64,000 bases of DNA. Origin: Bacteroidota bacterium. Its GTDB lineage: Bacteria > Bacteroidota > Bacteroidia > Bacteroidales > NBLH01. Location of the stretch: positions 1 to 64,000 of the forward strand of contig JANYKN010000042.1 in the NCBI GenBank assembly GCA_025361565.1, read 5' to 3'. The translations under genes were made by a program, and so were the position numbers. This document shows positions 1 through 8,967 of this stretch, piece after piece. Below the pieces are notes generated by a model. The model saw nothing but the letters and a program-made list of their open reading frames with translations. It had not been told where the DNA came from and searched no databases. Positions within the stretch are counted from its first letter, which is position 1; each line of letters starts with the position of its first letter.

Positions 1-431
1 AAACACATAGCCACATAGTTTTTTAATCTTAGTTATTGTGAATATTGTTCTGAAAGAAGCGTGGTGGCCATAATAGACACCATATTGTAGCACTTGGAAA
101 GATGAACAAGCCTCGGGTTATTCAACCCTTAATTCGCATAAATATAATAATCTTTGATAATTTGAAAAAATCGAATTGATAAGACCTTTAAATTTATCCG
201 TTTCTATTCTTATCAATATTTTATAGTTTCCGAGGTCGTAACCAATTTATTTCATATGAAATTGCCAATTTACTATTTAAAAATCAACTAATTGAGATTG
301 ATTTTAACTTAAAATCCCTTTTAATTTAACATCAATTCTTTAAATCAATAGGATAAGTCATTATAGAAGTGTTGTTAATATGCATATAATCAGTGTTGTA
401 AAAAATAAATAAAAAATAATTCAATAAAAAG

Positions 432-461
432 TTGCATTTAAGAATTTTCAATTTATATTTG
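432..461 (+). promoter_or_regulatory. Bacteroidota-type promoter of the YtrA-like operon
   Basis: The -7 box TATATTTG lies at 454-461 and matches the Bacteroidota consensus TAnnTTTG exactly. A TTG at 432-434 sits 19 bases upstream and fits the -33 element. The first gene of the operon starts about 40 bases downstream. Both boxes are seen directly; that they are used is inferred from the consensus. Confidence 0.7.
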
Positions 462-487
462 TAGTGTATTAGTAAAGTAGAACACTA
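462..487 (+). promoter_or_regulatory. Probable GntR/YtrA operator (inverted repeat)
   Basis: TAGTGT (462-467) and ACACTA (482-487) form a perfect 6-base inverted repeat with 14 bases between the arms, right after the -7 box. From memory, Bacillus YtrA binds AGTGTA-N13-TACACT; this site has almost the same arms and spacing. The operon it precedes encodes a YtrA-like regulator, so autorepression by binding over the transcription start is the natural reading. Binding itself is inferred. Confidence 0.6.
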
Positions 488-502
488 ATTAAATAAATAA
501 CT

Positions 503-1333
503 ATGATCGAAATTAAAAACTTGTCGTTTGGATATAAAAAGAATAAATTTCTTTTTGAAAATCTGAATTTGAGCATCCATAAAGGTAATATTTATGGCTT
601 GCTGGGCCGAAATGGAGCAGGAAAAACCACGCTGCTTAAACAAATTGTTGGGCTTTTGTTTCCTGCAAAAGGGGAATGCATGGTTTTTGACAAACCTGCC
701 AGTGAAAGATTACCTCAGGTACTTAATAATATTTATTTTATACCGGAGGAATTTCAACTTCCATCCATTTCAATGAATGCGTTTACAAAACTGCATTCGC
801 CTTTTTATCCAAAATTCGATAAGGAGTTACTAAACAAATACCTTATTGAATTTGAAATTGCCGATAATGCCAATCTATCATCAATTTCTTATGGTCAAAA
901 AAAGAAATTTCTAATTGCTTTTGGATTAGCTACACGCACACAAATATTGATACTGGATGAGCCAACAAATGGTCTTGATATTCCTTCAAAAAGCCAGTTT
1001 CGTAAGATTATGGCATCATCGATGGACGAGGAACGGAGCATCATTATTTCCACGCATCAGGTGCGCGATTTGTCAAGCTTAATTGACCATATTATTGTTC
1101 TTGAAAGTGGTAAGGCAATTTTCGATCATAGCACATTTGAGATTTCGTCAAAGCTTTCGTTTGTACAAACCAGGGAAATTGGTAATCTTGAGGTGTTTTA
1201 CAAAGAAGATGTGCTTGGAGGTCAAGCTGTTATGTGTCGTAAGAATGGTGAGGAAACCGAAATTGATTTGGAACTCCTTTTTAATGGTGTGGTATCCAAT
1301 ACCGAAAAAGTAAATAACGAATTTAAAAATTAA
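503..1333 (+). CDS. ABC transporter ATP-binding protein, YtrB-like
   Basis: This is a soluble ABC ATPase that would energise the membrane protein encoded next to it. Visible motifs are Walker A GRNGAGKT (about residues 35-42), a signature variant SYGQKKK (about 130-136), Walker B ILILDEPTNGLD (about 149-160) and the switch histidine in STHQ (about 183). Length 276 is normal for a stand-alone ATPase. The signature reads SYGQ rather than SGGQ, which is common in YtrB-type ATPases. It is the first gene of an operon with a permease (5-base gap) and a GntR regulator, the layout of Bacillus ytr and its Bacteroidota counterparts. The substrate is unknown; ytr systems respond to cell-wall stress. Confidence 0.85.
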   Translation: MIEIKNLSFGYKKNKFLFENLNLSIHKGNIYGLLGRNGAGKTTLLKQIVGLLFPAKGECMVFDKPASERLPQVLNNIYFIPEEFQLPSISMNAFTKLHSPFYPKFDKELLNKYLIEFEIADNANLSSISYGQKKKFLIAFGLATRTQILILDEPTNGLDIPSKSQFRKIMASSMDEERSIIISTHQVRDLSSLIDHIIVLESGKAIFDHSTFEISSKLSFVQTREIGNLEVFYKEDVLGGQAVMCRKNGEETEIDLELLFNGVVSNTEKVNNEFKN

Positions 1334-1338
1334 CGATT

Positions 1339-2103
1339 ATGGAAACAAATTCCTTTTTTGATATTAACCGTTTGAAATATTTGTTGTTGCGGCAACTAAG
1401 TGTTAATTATAAAACCATGTTGATAGCCACAGGTGTTGTTGTTGGATTTTTGGTATTGGTAGGTACATTGCAATTGTTTTTGGGTAATAACACCATTGAC
1501 TATGGTAATATTTTTGGAATGTTTATGCCAATCTTTTTAATCGGAGGCTTTATTTTTACGAGCATGATTTTTTCGGAACTCAATTCACCCCATCAAGGAT
1601 ATTTATACCTTACTATTCCTGCATCAGCTTTCGAAAAACTTCTTTCGGCATGGTTTGTTTCTTCCATATTTTACATGATACTTGGAGGCATAATCATCTA
1701 CTTCCTCAATTTTTATTATATGTTGATTGCAGCCATCTTTACTTCGCAAAACGTAGAGTTTATTAATCTTTTTTCGCTTGATGTTTTACAGATGTTTGGA
1801 TCTTATTTGGTTTTTCATTCGATTTTCTTTCTGGGGGCTATTTATTTCCGCAGGGTTAATTTTCTGAAAACATTACTTGCAGGTTTTGTGGTATTTATAG
1901 TACTTTCAATATATTCAGGAATTCTGGCAAAAATACTATTTAACCAATTCTCAGTTCAAAGCAATATGATGAACCGAGCGGTAGATCTTAAGTTTACTTT
2001 CGATCAACAAATTGCGCCAATTGCAAAATATTTGTTTTGGTGTGGTGTTGCGCCATTTTTCATAACAGTTTCTTATTTCCGTTTAAAAGAAAGGCAGGTA
2101 TAA
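1339..2103 (+). CDS. ABC-2 type membrane protein of the YtrA-like operon
   Basis: A 254-residue integral membrane protein with about six hydrophobic segments, among them GVVVGFLVLVGTLQLFL, MFGMFMPIFLIGG-like stretches, WFVSSIFYMILGGIIIYFL and LLAGFVVFIVLSIYSGIL. It starts five bases after the ATPase gene and ends one base before the GntR gene, so the three are almost surely co-transcribed. The motif YLTIPASAFEKLLSAW in the first cytoplasmic region occurs in related Bacteroidota permease-like proteins and may contact the ATPase. It has no periplasmic domain of note. Substrate and direction of transport cannot be read from the sequence. Confidence 0.75.
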   Translation: METNSFFDINRLKYLLLRQLSVNYKTMLIATGVVVGFLVLVGTLQLFLGNNTIDYGNIFGMFMPIFLIGGFIFTSMIFSELNSPHQGYLYLTIPASAFEKLLSAWFVSSIFYMILGGIIIYFLNFYYMLIAAIFTSQNVEFINLFSLDVLQMFGSYLVFHSIFFLGAIYFRRVNFLKTLLAGFVVFIVLSIYSGILAKILFNQFSVQSNMMNRAVDLKFTFDQQIAPIAKYLFWCGVAPFFITVSYFRLKERQV

Positions 2104-2104
2104 T

Positions 2105-2467
2105 ATGGAATTTAAAGGTAATCAACCAATTTATATGCAAATTGCAGATTATTTCTGCGAGAATATCCTAACCAGAGAGTGGAAGGAAAACGAGAAAATA
2201 CCATCGGTGCGCGAAATTGCAGTGTTGGTAGAAGTAAATCCAAATACAGCTATTCGAGCTTATACTTTCCTTCAAGACCAAGGCATTATTTATAACAAAC
2301 GTGGGATTGGTTATTTTGTGGCAGAAGATGGTTACAACAAAGCGCTGGAAATGCGAAAAGGTGAATTTATCCTTAAAGATGTACCTGTTTTTTTCAAAAC
2401 CATGAACCTTTTGAAACTCACGTTTGCCGATTTACAGCCACATTATAATTTATCAATTAACAAGTAA
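2105..2467 (+). CDS. GntR family transcriptional regulator, YtrA subfamily
   Basis: A short 120-residue GntR protein. The N-terminal two thirds form the winged helix-turn-helix: PIYMQIADYFCENIL, then KIPSVREIAVLVEVNPNTAIRAY (the recognition region), then a wing ending RGIGYFVAEDG. The C-terminal tail of about 45 residues is too short for a FadR or UTRA effector domain, which is the hallmark of the YtrA subfamily. It is the third gene of the operon. The inverted repeat at 462-487 just upstream of the first gene is the likely binding site, so it probably represses its own operon. Confidence 0.85.
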   Translation: MEFKGNQPIYMQIADYFCENILTREWKENEKIPSVREIAVLVEVNPNTAIRAYTFLQDQGIIYNKRGIGYFVAEDGYNKALEMRKGEFILKDVPVFFKTMNLLKLTFADLQPHYNLSINK

Positions 2468-2479
2468 AAATCGAAATAT

Positions 2480-2686
2480 ATGAAAACCAGTAATAAACTT
2501 TTGTTGGGATTATTTGTGTTAATATTAGTTGCAATCACCTTTGGTTTTGTTTACTTAAAAGCTGCATTAAAAGAGCCCACTTCCATTAATTCTAAACGAT
2601 TTGAAAATCAAACCAAGGAACAAATGTGTTTTGCTAATTTCAAGAGAGTTGTAGATGGATGTAAAATTTACAAAATCTATATTTAA
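2480..2686 (+). pseudogene. Truncated remnant of a head-GIN/DUF2807-type protein
   Basis: The 68-residue frame opens with a membrane anchor or signal sequence (LLLGLFVLILVAITFGFVYL) and runs into ANFKRVVDGCKIYKIYI before the stop. In Bacteroidota YtrA-type operons this position is often taken by a longer secreted protein whose domain begins with a phrase like FKxVVVxGNCxIYL. Here that phrase is visible but one residue short, and the frame stops at once, with no continuation in the next 240 bases. I read it as a gene that lost its 3' part by deletion. It could instead be a real small membrane protein. Confidence 0.5.
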
Positions 2687-2740
2687 TAATTAGTTATACT
2701 GATAAAGCATTCAATAATAATTCATAACTTTAAAAAAAAT

Positions 2741-2780
2741 AAGGTACTGTGTTTTGCATAGTACTTTATTTAATGTATTT
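2741..2780 (+). terminator. Terminator after the YtrA-like operon
   Basis: An 8-base stem with one wobble pair, AAGGTACT (2741-2748) with AGTACTTT (2760-2767), has an 11-base loop and is followed by a T-rich stretch (TTTATTTAATGTATTTTT). An A-run precedes it, so it could also work on the other strand. It separates the first operon from the transporter locus. Confidence 0.5.
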
Positions 2781-2928
2781 TTACATCAAAATATCAAGAA
2801 TTAATTAAATAATTTTGCATTGCACTCTCGGTTAATGGGTTAATTAACAATTAGATATTAGAATATTTAAGGTCTAATCAAATTTGTGTAAATTCGTAAA
2901 ATTATTGTCATTCGTGTTATATTGAAAT

Positions 2929-3813
2929 ATGAAAATCCAAATCCAAAATCTCAGCAAAATATACAGCAACCATAAAAAAGCACTTTCTGATATTAATTTG
3001 GATATTGAAAATGGCATGTTCGGTCTGCTTGGCCCTAATGGAGCAGGCAAATCAAGTTTGATGCGGATTTTGGTAACTATTATGAAACCAAGCACCGGTA
3101 AAGTAAATGTCAATGGTTATGATTTACTTAAAGATAGAGGCGAAATTAGAAAAATGCTCGGCTATTTACCTCAGGATTTTAGGTTTTTTAGTAAATTGAA
3201 GACTTGGGAATTCCTTGATTATGCTGCTGGATTAGCCGGAATTAGGAGCCAGAAACTTCGTTCTGTTAAAGTAGATGAATGGTTGGATAAAGTAGGACTT
3301 TTCGACTCGCGCGATAGAGACGCCAACCACCTTTCGGGAGGGATGAAACGCCGGCTTGGTATAGCACAGGCTTTAATTGGAGATCCACAGATTATTGTGG
3401 TGGATGAACCAACTACTGGTTTGGATCCAGAAGAGCGTATCCGTTTTAGAAACATCCTGTCGGAGCTTAGCCAAAAAGATGTGATTATCATTTTATCTAC
3501 TCATATTGTTGGTGATATTTCGAGTGTTTGTAACAATTTTGCATTGTTGAATAATGGAAAAATTTGTTTTAATGGTGCCCCGGAAGATTTGGTTAATTTG
3601 GCGCGGGGTCATGTTTGGCAAATAAGTACTTCAGGTGTTGAATATGATTTAATTAAAGCCAAATATGCAGTAATTTCAACTATTCCAGCCGAAGATGGAT
3701 GGGAAATTCAATTTGTTGGTAATGATGTTGGAGATTTGAAAAACACAATTGAAATAGAGCCAAACCTTGAACATGCCTATGTTTATTTTATGGAAACACA
3801 GGGTGGAACATAG
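2929..3813 (+). CDS. ABC transporter ATP-binding protein (partner of the large permease)
   Basis: A 294-residue ABC ATPase with Walker A GPNGAGKS (about 35-42), Q-loop LPQDF, signature LSGGMKRR (about 136-143), Walker B IIVVDEPTTGLD (about 154-165) and the H-loop STHI. The phrases GMFGLLGPNGAGKS, ERIRFRN and the C-terminal NLEHAYVYF are nearly repeated in the ATPase domain fused to the RND protein at 13966-18678, so the two are close paralogues. The gene lies 96 bases upstream of the giant permease gene and is its obvious motor. It has its own upstream gap of 240 bases after a terminator, so a promoter there starts this locus, although I found no clean -7 box. Confidence 0.85.
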   Translation: MKIQIQNLSKIYSNHKKALSDINLDIENGMFGLLGPNGAGKSSLMRILVTIMKPSTGKVNVNGYDLLKDRGEIRKMLGYLPQDFRFFSKLKTWEFLDYAAGLAGIRSQKLRSVKVDEWLDKVGLFDSRDRDANHLSGGMKRRLGIAQALIGDPQIIVVDEPTTGLDPEERIRFRNILSELSQKDVIIILSTHIVGDISSVCNNFALLNNGKICFNGAPEDLVNLARGHVWQISTSGVEYDLIKAKYAVISTIPAEDGWEIQFVGNDVGDLKNTIEIEPNLEHAYVYFMETQGGT

Positions 3814-3909
3814 AAATTGGAATTTTGAGATTTGAACTTGGAACCCGTAACCCGTAACTCAAAACTCCCAACTTGTATCTTTTTACTTTAATCTTTTGTC
3901 TTTAAAACC
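3814..3909. repeat. Low-complexity spacer made of short repeated words
   Basis: The spacer between ATPase and permease genes is built from overlapping near-copies of short words, for example AACCCGTAACCCGTAACT and CTCAAAACTCCCAACTT. It has no coding or terminator character. Similar wordy spacers occur between the his genes at 51.4 kb and 53.3 kb. Confidence 0.5.
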
Positions 3910-6900
3910 ATGTCACTCTACCTAATAAGAACCATTGCACGTTGCGAAATGAAAACCCTTCTTCGAAGTTGGTTCTTTCGGATTTTTGCTGGTTTGGCCA
4001 TTTTGGGTCTGGGCATTTTTAATGTGGCTATGAATATTGAGTCGAGCGGTGCTCCATGGATATACAGGGCATTGTCAAGTTCAATACCATATGCCAATCT
4101 AATTATTTTAAATCTCGGCCAGGCCATAGTTGCAATTTTTCTGGCTTCGGAATTTTTAAAACAAGATAGAAAAAACGATACGGTCGAAGTTATTTATGCC
4201 CGTTCAATGACTAATGGCGACTATATTCTGGGAAAAACCTTAGGAATACTCCTCGTCTTTTTTATCCTAAATATCATCGTACTTGTTTTAGGAATTGGTT
4301 TTTCATTTCTGAGTAACGATACTTCTCGCAGCTTGCTTTCATTGTTCGCATATCCATTGCTCATTAGCTTGCCAACTTTGGTTTATATATTCGGTTTGTC
4401 ATTTTTTTTAATGATTTTGTTGAAAAATCAAGCAGTAACATTCCTTGTTTTGTTGGGGTATATTGCACTTACCGTTTTTTACCTTAGCTCCAAAACCTAT
4501 CATATTTTTGATTTTATCGCCTATCATGTTCCAATGATGTATTCACCTATTGCGGGCTTTGGCAATTTATCCGAAATTCTTTTACACCGAAGTATTTTCT
4601 TTTTTGCAGGAATTGCATTGATTTTTTTCACCATTTATAAATTGCCGCGTTTGCCACAATCCCGAACTTTTGAAATATTTCCTTTATTTATGGCTTTGGT
4701 GTTTTTTGCGATAAGTGCAATATTGGCTTTTCAATATATTAATATTAAGGAAAACAACATCGGATTTAAAGAGCAGGTAATACAATTAAACAATAGATAT
4801 TCAAACTATCCCAAAGTTACAATTACGGATTGTGATATTAACCTTGAGCATATAAATGATTCAATTGTGGTAAAAGCTAAACTTAAACTTCAAAATCGGA
4901 CCACGCAAAATATCGATACAATCATATTAAGATTAAACCCTTCATTGAATGTTAGTTCAATCACGGTAAATGCCAAAAAATCGGATTTTAATCGAAATCT
5001 TCATATTATTAAAATCGCATATAATCAGCATGTTAAGCCTAATGACATTTTAGTTTTGGAAATAAATTACAATGGTAAAATCAATGAAAATATTTGTTTT
5101 ATTGATCGGGATCCTGAAGAGTTTTCTGATAACTTCACGCTTGACATGTTTAATATAAGAAAGCGATATGCTTTTATACAGCCCGATTTTGTTTGTTTAA
5201 CCAGCGAAGCACTTTGGTATCCATTGGCAGGAACAGGATATGCAAGTAATGAGCCTATGCAATATTCTCCGGATTTCACAAAATTTACGCTTCAAGTAAA
5301 AGCAGTTAAAGGAATGACGGCCATTTCGCAGGGTAAGTCCATATTGTCAAAAAACGGGACTTACTCTTTTCAGCCCGAGAACCTTCTGCCAAAAATCAGT
5401 TTGGTTATTGGTAATTATATAAAGCATTCTATCAGAGTTGATTCCGTTGATTATAATTTGTACAGTATTGCTGGGAATCAATATTATGAAGCTTATTTTA
5501 AGGATATTGGCGATACCATTTCTAATTTAATTAAAGGGTTAAGGCAAGATTTTGAAGTTCAATCCAAACTAAAATATCCATTTTCTCGGTTTTCATTGGT
5601 TGAAGTTCCTGTTCTTTTTGGTTTGGACAAACATGTTTATTCCATTGCCAGTGACGCCGTACAACCCGAAATGGTTTTGTATCCTGAAAAAGGTGTTCTT
5701 TTTGAAGAAACTGATTTTAGAAAACGAAAAAACAGGACAGAACGTGATATGAAACGCAACAACGAAGAAATTCTTCCTGAAGAAATGCAGACCAGGATGT
5801 TTCAGCGTTTTGTACGTAATAATTTTATGACTAAGTTGGGCGACAGGATTCAGTATGAGGAAATTAAAGACGGAAACACCTACACTTTGTTTCCACAATT
5901 TTATACATATATTACCAGGCTTAATTCCGAAAAATGGCCAATCCTAAATTTTGCCCTAGAAGGTTGGATGAAAGAGAAATCTGGGACATCAGGTGGTTCC
6001 AGTCGTTGGATTTTCGAAGGGATGACAAAACCTGAAAAAATTAATGTAAAACTCATAGATGCTTCATTGGAACAATTGATGAAGAACGGAATTGTAAATG
6101 AAAAGGATGACCGTAATCCTGTTTTATTAAAAGATATCATTTTAGCCAAAGGTGTTCAATTATTTGAAACCTGGAGTGTTCGTTTCGGACCGAGCGAATT
6201 TAATAAAATGATGTTTGAATTGGTGAATCGTTATAAGTTTAATGCATTAACTATAAATGAATTGGATTCCATTATTTACTGTAAATTTGGAAGGTCAATA
6301 ATGCCCGACATCGAAAATTGGTATTATCAGAAAAAACTACCCGCATTTTTGATTAAAGATTTAACAACTTATAAAATTGTTCAGAAAGAAACCACAAAAT
6401 ATCAGGTTCGTATTAAAATATCTAATCCTGAACCAGTTGATGGTTTAGTTTCCATCCAGGTTGAATTGAATGATCCGGATAGAAACAAATCTAAAAATTG
6501 GTGGGAACCCGATGAGGTAAAAGCGGATTATTCAAAATCAATATATATGGCTGCACATTCTGCGGTTGAAGTTGGAATTGTTTTTAATAGTTTGCCGGAG
6601 AGAATGGCTGTTTTGTCAAATGTATCGAAAAATCTTCCAAATGTTTTAAACTATGATTTTGCCGGATTCGACGATATAAAACGTATTCCGGAATTTGATA
6701 CCATAATGAATATACCTGTTTTTATGAGTATTGACGAGCCAAAGGAAATTATTGTCGACAACGAAGATCTAGGTTTTAGTCTAGAAGAAGCAGAAAATCA
6801 AGCCTATCTGAAATCATTGTTAAATAAAAGAACAAAAAAGAAATATGATTATACGGAACTCAGATTTTGGGATGTGCCCGGATATTGGGTTCCCGTGCTA

Positions 6901-7254
6901 CAAACAGGGTATTATGGAAAATATATTCATTCTGCTTATTATACTAGAGGAGGGTTAGGCGATCGAAAGGCAATCTGGAGAACTAAGTTGAAAGAAAGTG
7001 GTTTTTATGATATCTATTTTTATTATACAAAGATTGAGAATAATTGGCGCGAACAAAAAACTAAAGAAACTTATGTTTACCTTGTTTCACATGATGGTGG
7101 AGTTGAAAAAGTACCGGTAACAGAAATGGATAATGGTTGGAATTACCTAGGGTCGTTTTATATTTCGGCGGGGCAGGCAAAAGTTGAATTGTCGAATAAA
7201 ACGGGAGGTGAAATGGTTTTTGCCGATGCAATGAAATGGATAAAGACTAAGTAA
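3910..7254 (+). CDS. ABC permease with degenerate M1-peptidase-like exterior and golvesin-like C-terminus
   Basis: A 1114-residue protein with three parts. Residues 1 to about 290 form an ABC-2 type membrane domain with six or seven hydrophobic segments. From about 295 a large extracytoplasmic part begins with a beta-rich domain like the N-terminal saddle of M1 aminopeptidases (ITDCDINLEHINDSIVVKAK). In related Bacteroidota permease-M1 fusions a HEXXH zinc site follows; I find no HEXXH anywhere here, so it should be catalytically dead. The last 125 residues (from about 990) end in GEMVFADAMKWIKTK, preceded by a YYTKxxNNW-like beta pattern, which resembles golvesin/xanthan-lyase C-terminal domains. 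It sits between its ATPase gene and the TolC gene. The role is unknown; a substrate-binding or scaffold role is inferred. Confidence 0.75.
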   Translation: MSLYLIRTIARCEMKTLLRSWFFRIFAGLAILGLGIFNVAMNIESSGAPWIYRALSSSIPYANLIILNLGQAIVAIFLASEFLKQDRKNDTVEVIYARSMTNGDYILGKTLGILLVFFILNIIVLVLGIGFSFLSNDTSRSLLSLFAYPLLISLPTLVYIFGLSFFLMILLKNQAVTFLVLLGYIALTVFYLSSKTYHIFDFIAYHVPMMYSPIAGFGNLSEILLHRSIFFFAGIALIFFTIYKLPRLPQSRTFEIFPLFMALVFFAISAILAFQYINIKENNIGFKEQVIQLNNRYSNYPKVTITDCDINLEHINDSIVVKAKLKLQNRTTQNIDTIILRLNPSLNVSSITVNAKKSDFNRNLHIIKIAYNQHVKPNDILVLEINYNGKINENICFIDRDPEEFSDNFTLDMFNIRKRYAFIQPDFVCLTSEALWYPLAGTGYASNEPMQYSPDFTKFTLQVKAVKGMTAISQGKSILSKNGTYSFQPENLLPKISLVIGNYIKHSIRVDSVDYNLYSIAGNQYYEAYFKDIGDTISNLIKGLRQDFEVQSKLKYPFSRFSLVEVPVLFGLDKHVYSIASDAVQPEMVLYPEKGVLFEETDFRKRKNRTERDMKRNNEEILPEEMQTRMFQRFVRNNFMTKLGDRIQYEEIKDGNTYTLFPQFYTYITRLNSEKWPILNFALEGWMKEKSGTSGGSSRWIFEGMTKPEKINVKLIDASLEQLMKNGIVNEKDDRNPVLLKDIILAKGVQLFETWSVRFGPSEFNKMMFELVNRYKFNALTINELDSIIYCKFGRSIMPDIENWYYQKKLPAFLIKDLTTYKIVQKETTKYQVRIKISNPEPVDGLVSIQVELNDPDRNKSKNWWEPDEVKADYSKSIYMAAHSAVEVGIVFNSLPERMAVLSNVSKNLPNVLNYDFAGFDDIKRIPEFDTIMNIPVFMSIDEPKEIIVDNEDLGFSLEEAENQAYLKSLLNKRTKKKYDYTELRFWDVPGYWVPVLQTGYYGKYIHSAYYTRGGLGDRKAIWRTKLKESGFYDIYFYYTKIENNWREQKTKETYVYLVSHDGGVEKVPVTEMDNGWNYLGSFYISAGQAKVELSNKTGGEMVFADAMKWIKTK

Positions 7255-7280
7255 ATAATAAACATCTAGATTTAAAAAAT

Positions 7281-8789
7281 ATGAATCGATTCGGTCTCAC
7301 ACAAATTGTAAAGTTCTATGCTTTTTGTATATTATTTCTCTTTTTATCGGGAAAAGGAATTGCACAAAAAATAATCACAATCGATGATGCAATGAACGTG
7401 GCACTCAAGAATAGTCCCGAAATGATAAAGTCTGAATTAAATATGCTTGTCAGTCAGGAAAATTTGAAAACGCGCGAAGCTGCCACAAAATCGAATTTTA
7501 CTTTGCAAGTAACTCCTTTTTATTACAACCAGAACCGTACCTACGATGATTTTAATGCAGTTTGGAACACCAACGAAACCAAAAGTTCTTATGGTGATTT
7601 TATCATTTCGCAACCCATTGTAAAAACCGATGCAAAAATTAGCTTGAGAAATCATCTTGAATATCAGGATGCATATAGCGAATTTGGCAATAAATCAACA
7701 AAAGGATTTAGTAATAATTTATATCTTGAGATTTCTCAACCAATTTTTACTTATAATAAAATCAGAATGGAGTTGGATCGGCTTAAATTGGCGCTCGAAA
7801 ATTCAACTTATAATTATTCCATTCAACGCTTATTTCTCGAAAAGCAGGTTACACAATTCTTTTACAATGTTTACCAGATAAAAATGGCTTTGCAAATTGC
7901 CGAGGAAGAATATAAAAACCAGCAAGCCAGCTTTGAAATTATTAAATCAAAAGTTGAAGGCGGTTTAACTGCAAATGCCGAATTGTTGCAAGCTCAACTA
8001 AATCTTTCAAATAGTGAGTCAACTTTCAAAAACAAGCAAGTTGAATTGGAAAATGCGAAAGATGATTTTAAACAATACATTGGCTTGCCGCTCGGCGAAG
8101 ATTTTGATGTTCAGACCAATATTGATTTTGCATATGTTAAAGTTGATTCTGCCAAAGCCATACAAAATGGACTTGAAATGAGAATGGAATTAAAACAACA
8201 GGAAATTTCATTGAAAAATAGTCAGTTCGATTTAACAGTTGCCGAGTCAACCAATGAATTTGCAGGCAATGTAAATCTATCAGTCGGTGTAATTGGCGAT
8301 AATCAAAACCTGATGCATGTGTATGAAACACCTACCCGTAATCCTCAATTTATGGTAGGATTTACAATTCCAATTTGGGATTGGGGCGAAAGAAAATCAA
8401 GGATTCGGGCAAGCAAAGCAATGATCCAGATTCAGGAAATTGATCTTCAAAATGAGAAATATTCAGTTGAAATTGCTATTAGAAAATCATACAGAAGCCT
8501 TCAAAACCTTAATATGCAGATTGAAATAGCCAAACAAAACGAGAAAAACGCGCAGCTAACTTACGAAATAAATCTGGAGAAATATAAGAACAGCGATTTG
8601 ACCAGTATGGATTTGGGCAGATATCAAAATCAATTGTCAACAGCAAAAATGAACTTGGCAAACGCATTAATCAGTTATAAAATAGAATTGTTGAACATGA
8701 AAATCCAAAGCCTTTGGGATTTTGAGAAAAATATCAATTTCGTTCCGGAAGTTTTGCAGGATAATTTGAAAGATGATGGGAAAGAATAG
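7281..8789 (+). CDS. TolC-family outer membrane efflux protein
   Basis: A 502-residue protein with a signal peptide (residues 1 to about 29, cleavage after GKGIAQ), then the two-fold repeat of long alpha-helical segments typical of TolC/OprM. Each half starts with a pattern like ITIDDAMNVALKNSPEM and contains long coiled stretches rich in N, Q, A and L (EEYKNQQASFEIIKSKVEGGLTANAELLQAQ is the classic second helix). It would form the trimeric outer-membrane channel for the RND and possibly ABC components encoded around it. It begins 26 bases after the giant permease gene, so it belongs to that transcript. The adaptor gene follows only after a transposase insertion of about 950 bases. Confidence 0.9.
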   Translation: MNRFGLTQIVKFYAFCILFLFLSGKGIAQKIITIDDAMNVALKNSPEMIKSELNMLVSQENLKTREAATKSNFTLQVTPFYYNQNRTYDDFNAVWNTNETKSSYGDFIISQPIVKTDAKISLRNHLEYQDAYSEFGNKSTKGFSNNLYLEISQPIFTYNKIRMELDRLKLALENSTYNYSIQRLFLEKQVTQFFYNVYQIKMALQIAEEEYKNQQASFEIIKSKVEGGLTANAELLQAQLNLSNSESTFKNKQVELENAKDDFKQYIGLPLGEDFDVQTNIDFAYVKVDSAKAIQNGLEMRMELKQQEISLKNSQFDLTVAESTNEFAGNVNLSVGVIGDNQNLMHVYETPTRNPQFMVGFTIPIWDWGERKSRIRASKAMIQIQEIDLQNEKYSVEIAIRKSYRSLQNLNMQIEIAKQNEKNAQLTYEINLEKYKNSDLTSMDLGRYQNQLSTAKMNLANALISYKIELLNMKIQSLWDFEKNINFVPEVLQDNLKDDGKE

Positions 8790-8874
8790 TTTCATTTAGT
8801 CTAAAAAAGAATAATATTTCGAAATTATATTTATAAATCGATCCAAGGTGAATTTTCATTTAAACAAATGGAGT

Positions 8875-8957
8875 CGCCCTGAAAGGGCAAAAGCAATAGC
8901 ATAGGGCAACGCCCTATGAATAAATAAAGTTGTAAACCAGCCCTGAAAGGGCGCAAG
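8875..8957 (+). repeat. REP-like composite palindrome, copy 1
   Basis: This 83-base unit has three palindromes: GCCCTGAAAGGGC (8876-8888), CATAGGGCAACGCCCTATG (8900-8918, perfect 8-base arms) and GCCCTGAAAGGGC again (8940-8952) followed by GCAAGC. It ends ten bases before the start codon of the transposase gene. The same unit recurs inverted at 9435-9514 and as a decayed direct copy at 9600-9682. This is the layout of REP elements mobilised by RAYT transposases. Confidence 0.8.
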
Positions 8958-8967
8958 CAAAAAAAAT

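Larger units (their letters stand above)
1..502. other. Intergenic region at the window edge, no gene seen
   Basis: I see no convincing reading frame in this AT-rich stretch. Its last 75 bases carry the promoter and operator of the ABC/GntR operon, annotated separately. A short weak stem (GGGTT at 115-119, AACCC at 124-128) lacks a T-run and is not called a terminator. The earlier part may be the 3' flank of a gene outside the window. Confidence 0.6.

Noticed and set aside
115-128. A terminator near the window start (GGGTT/AACCC)
   Set aside because: The stem has five pairs and no T-run follows.
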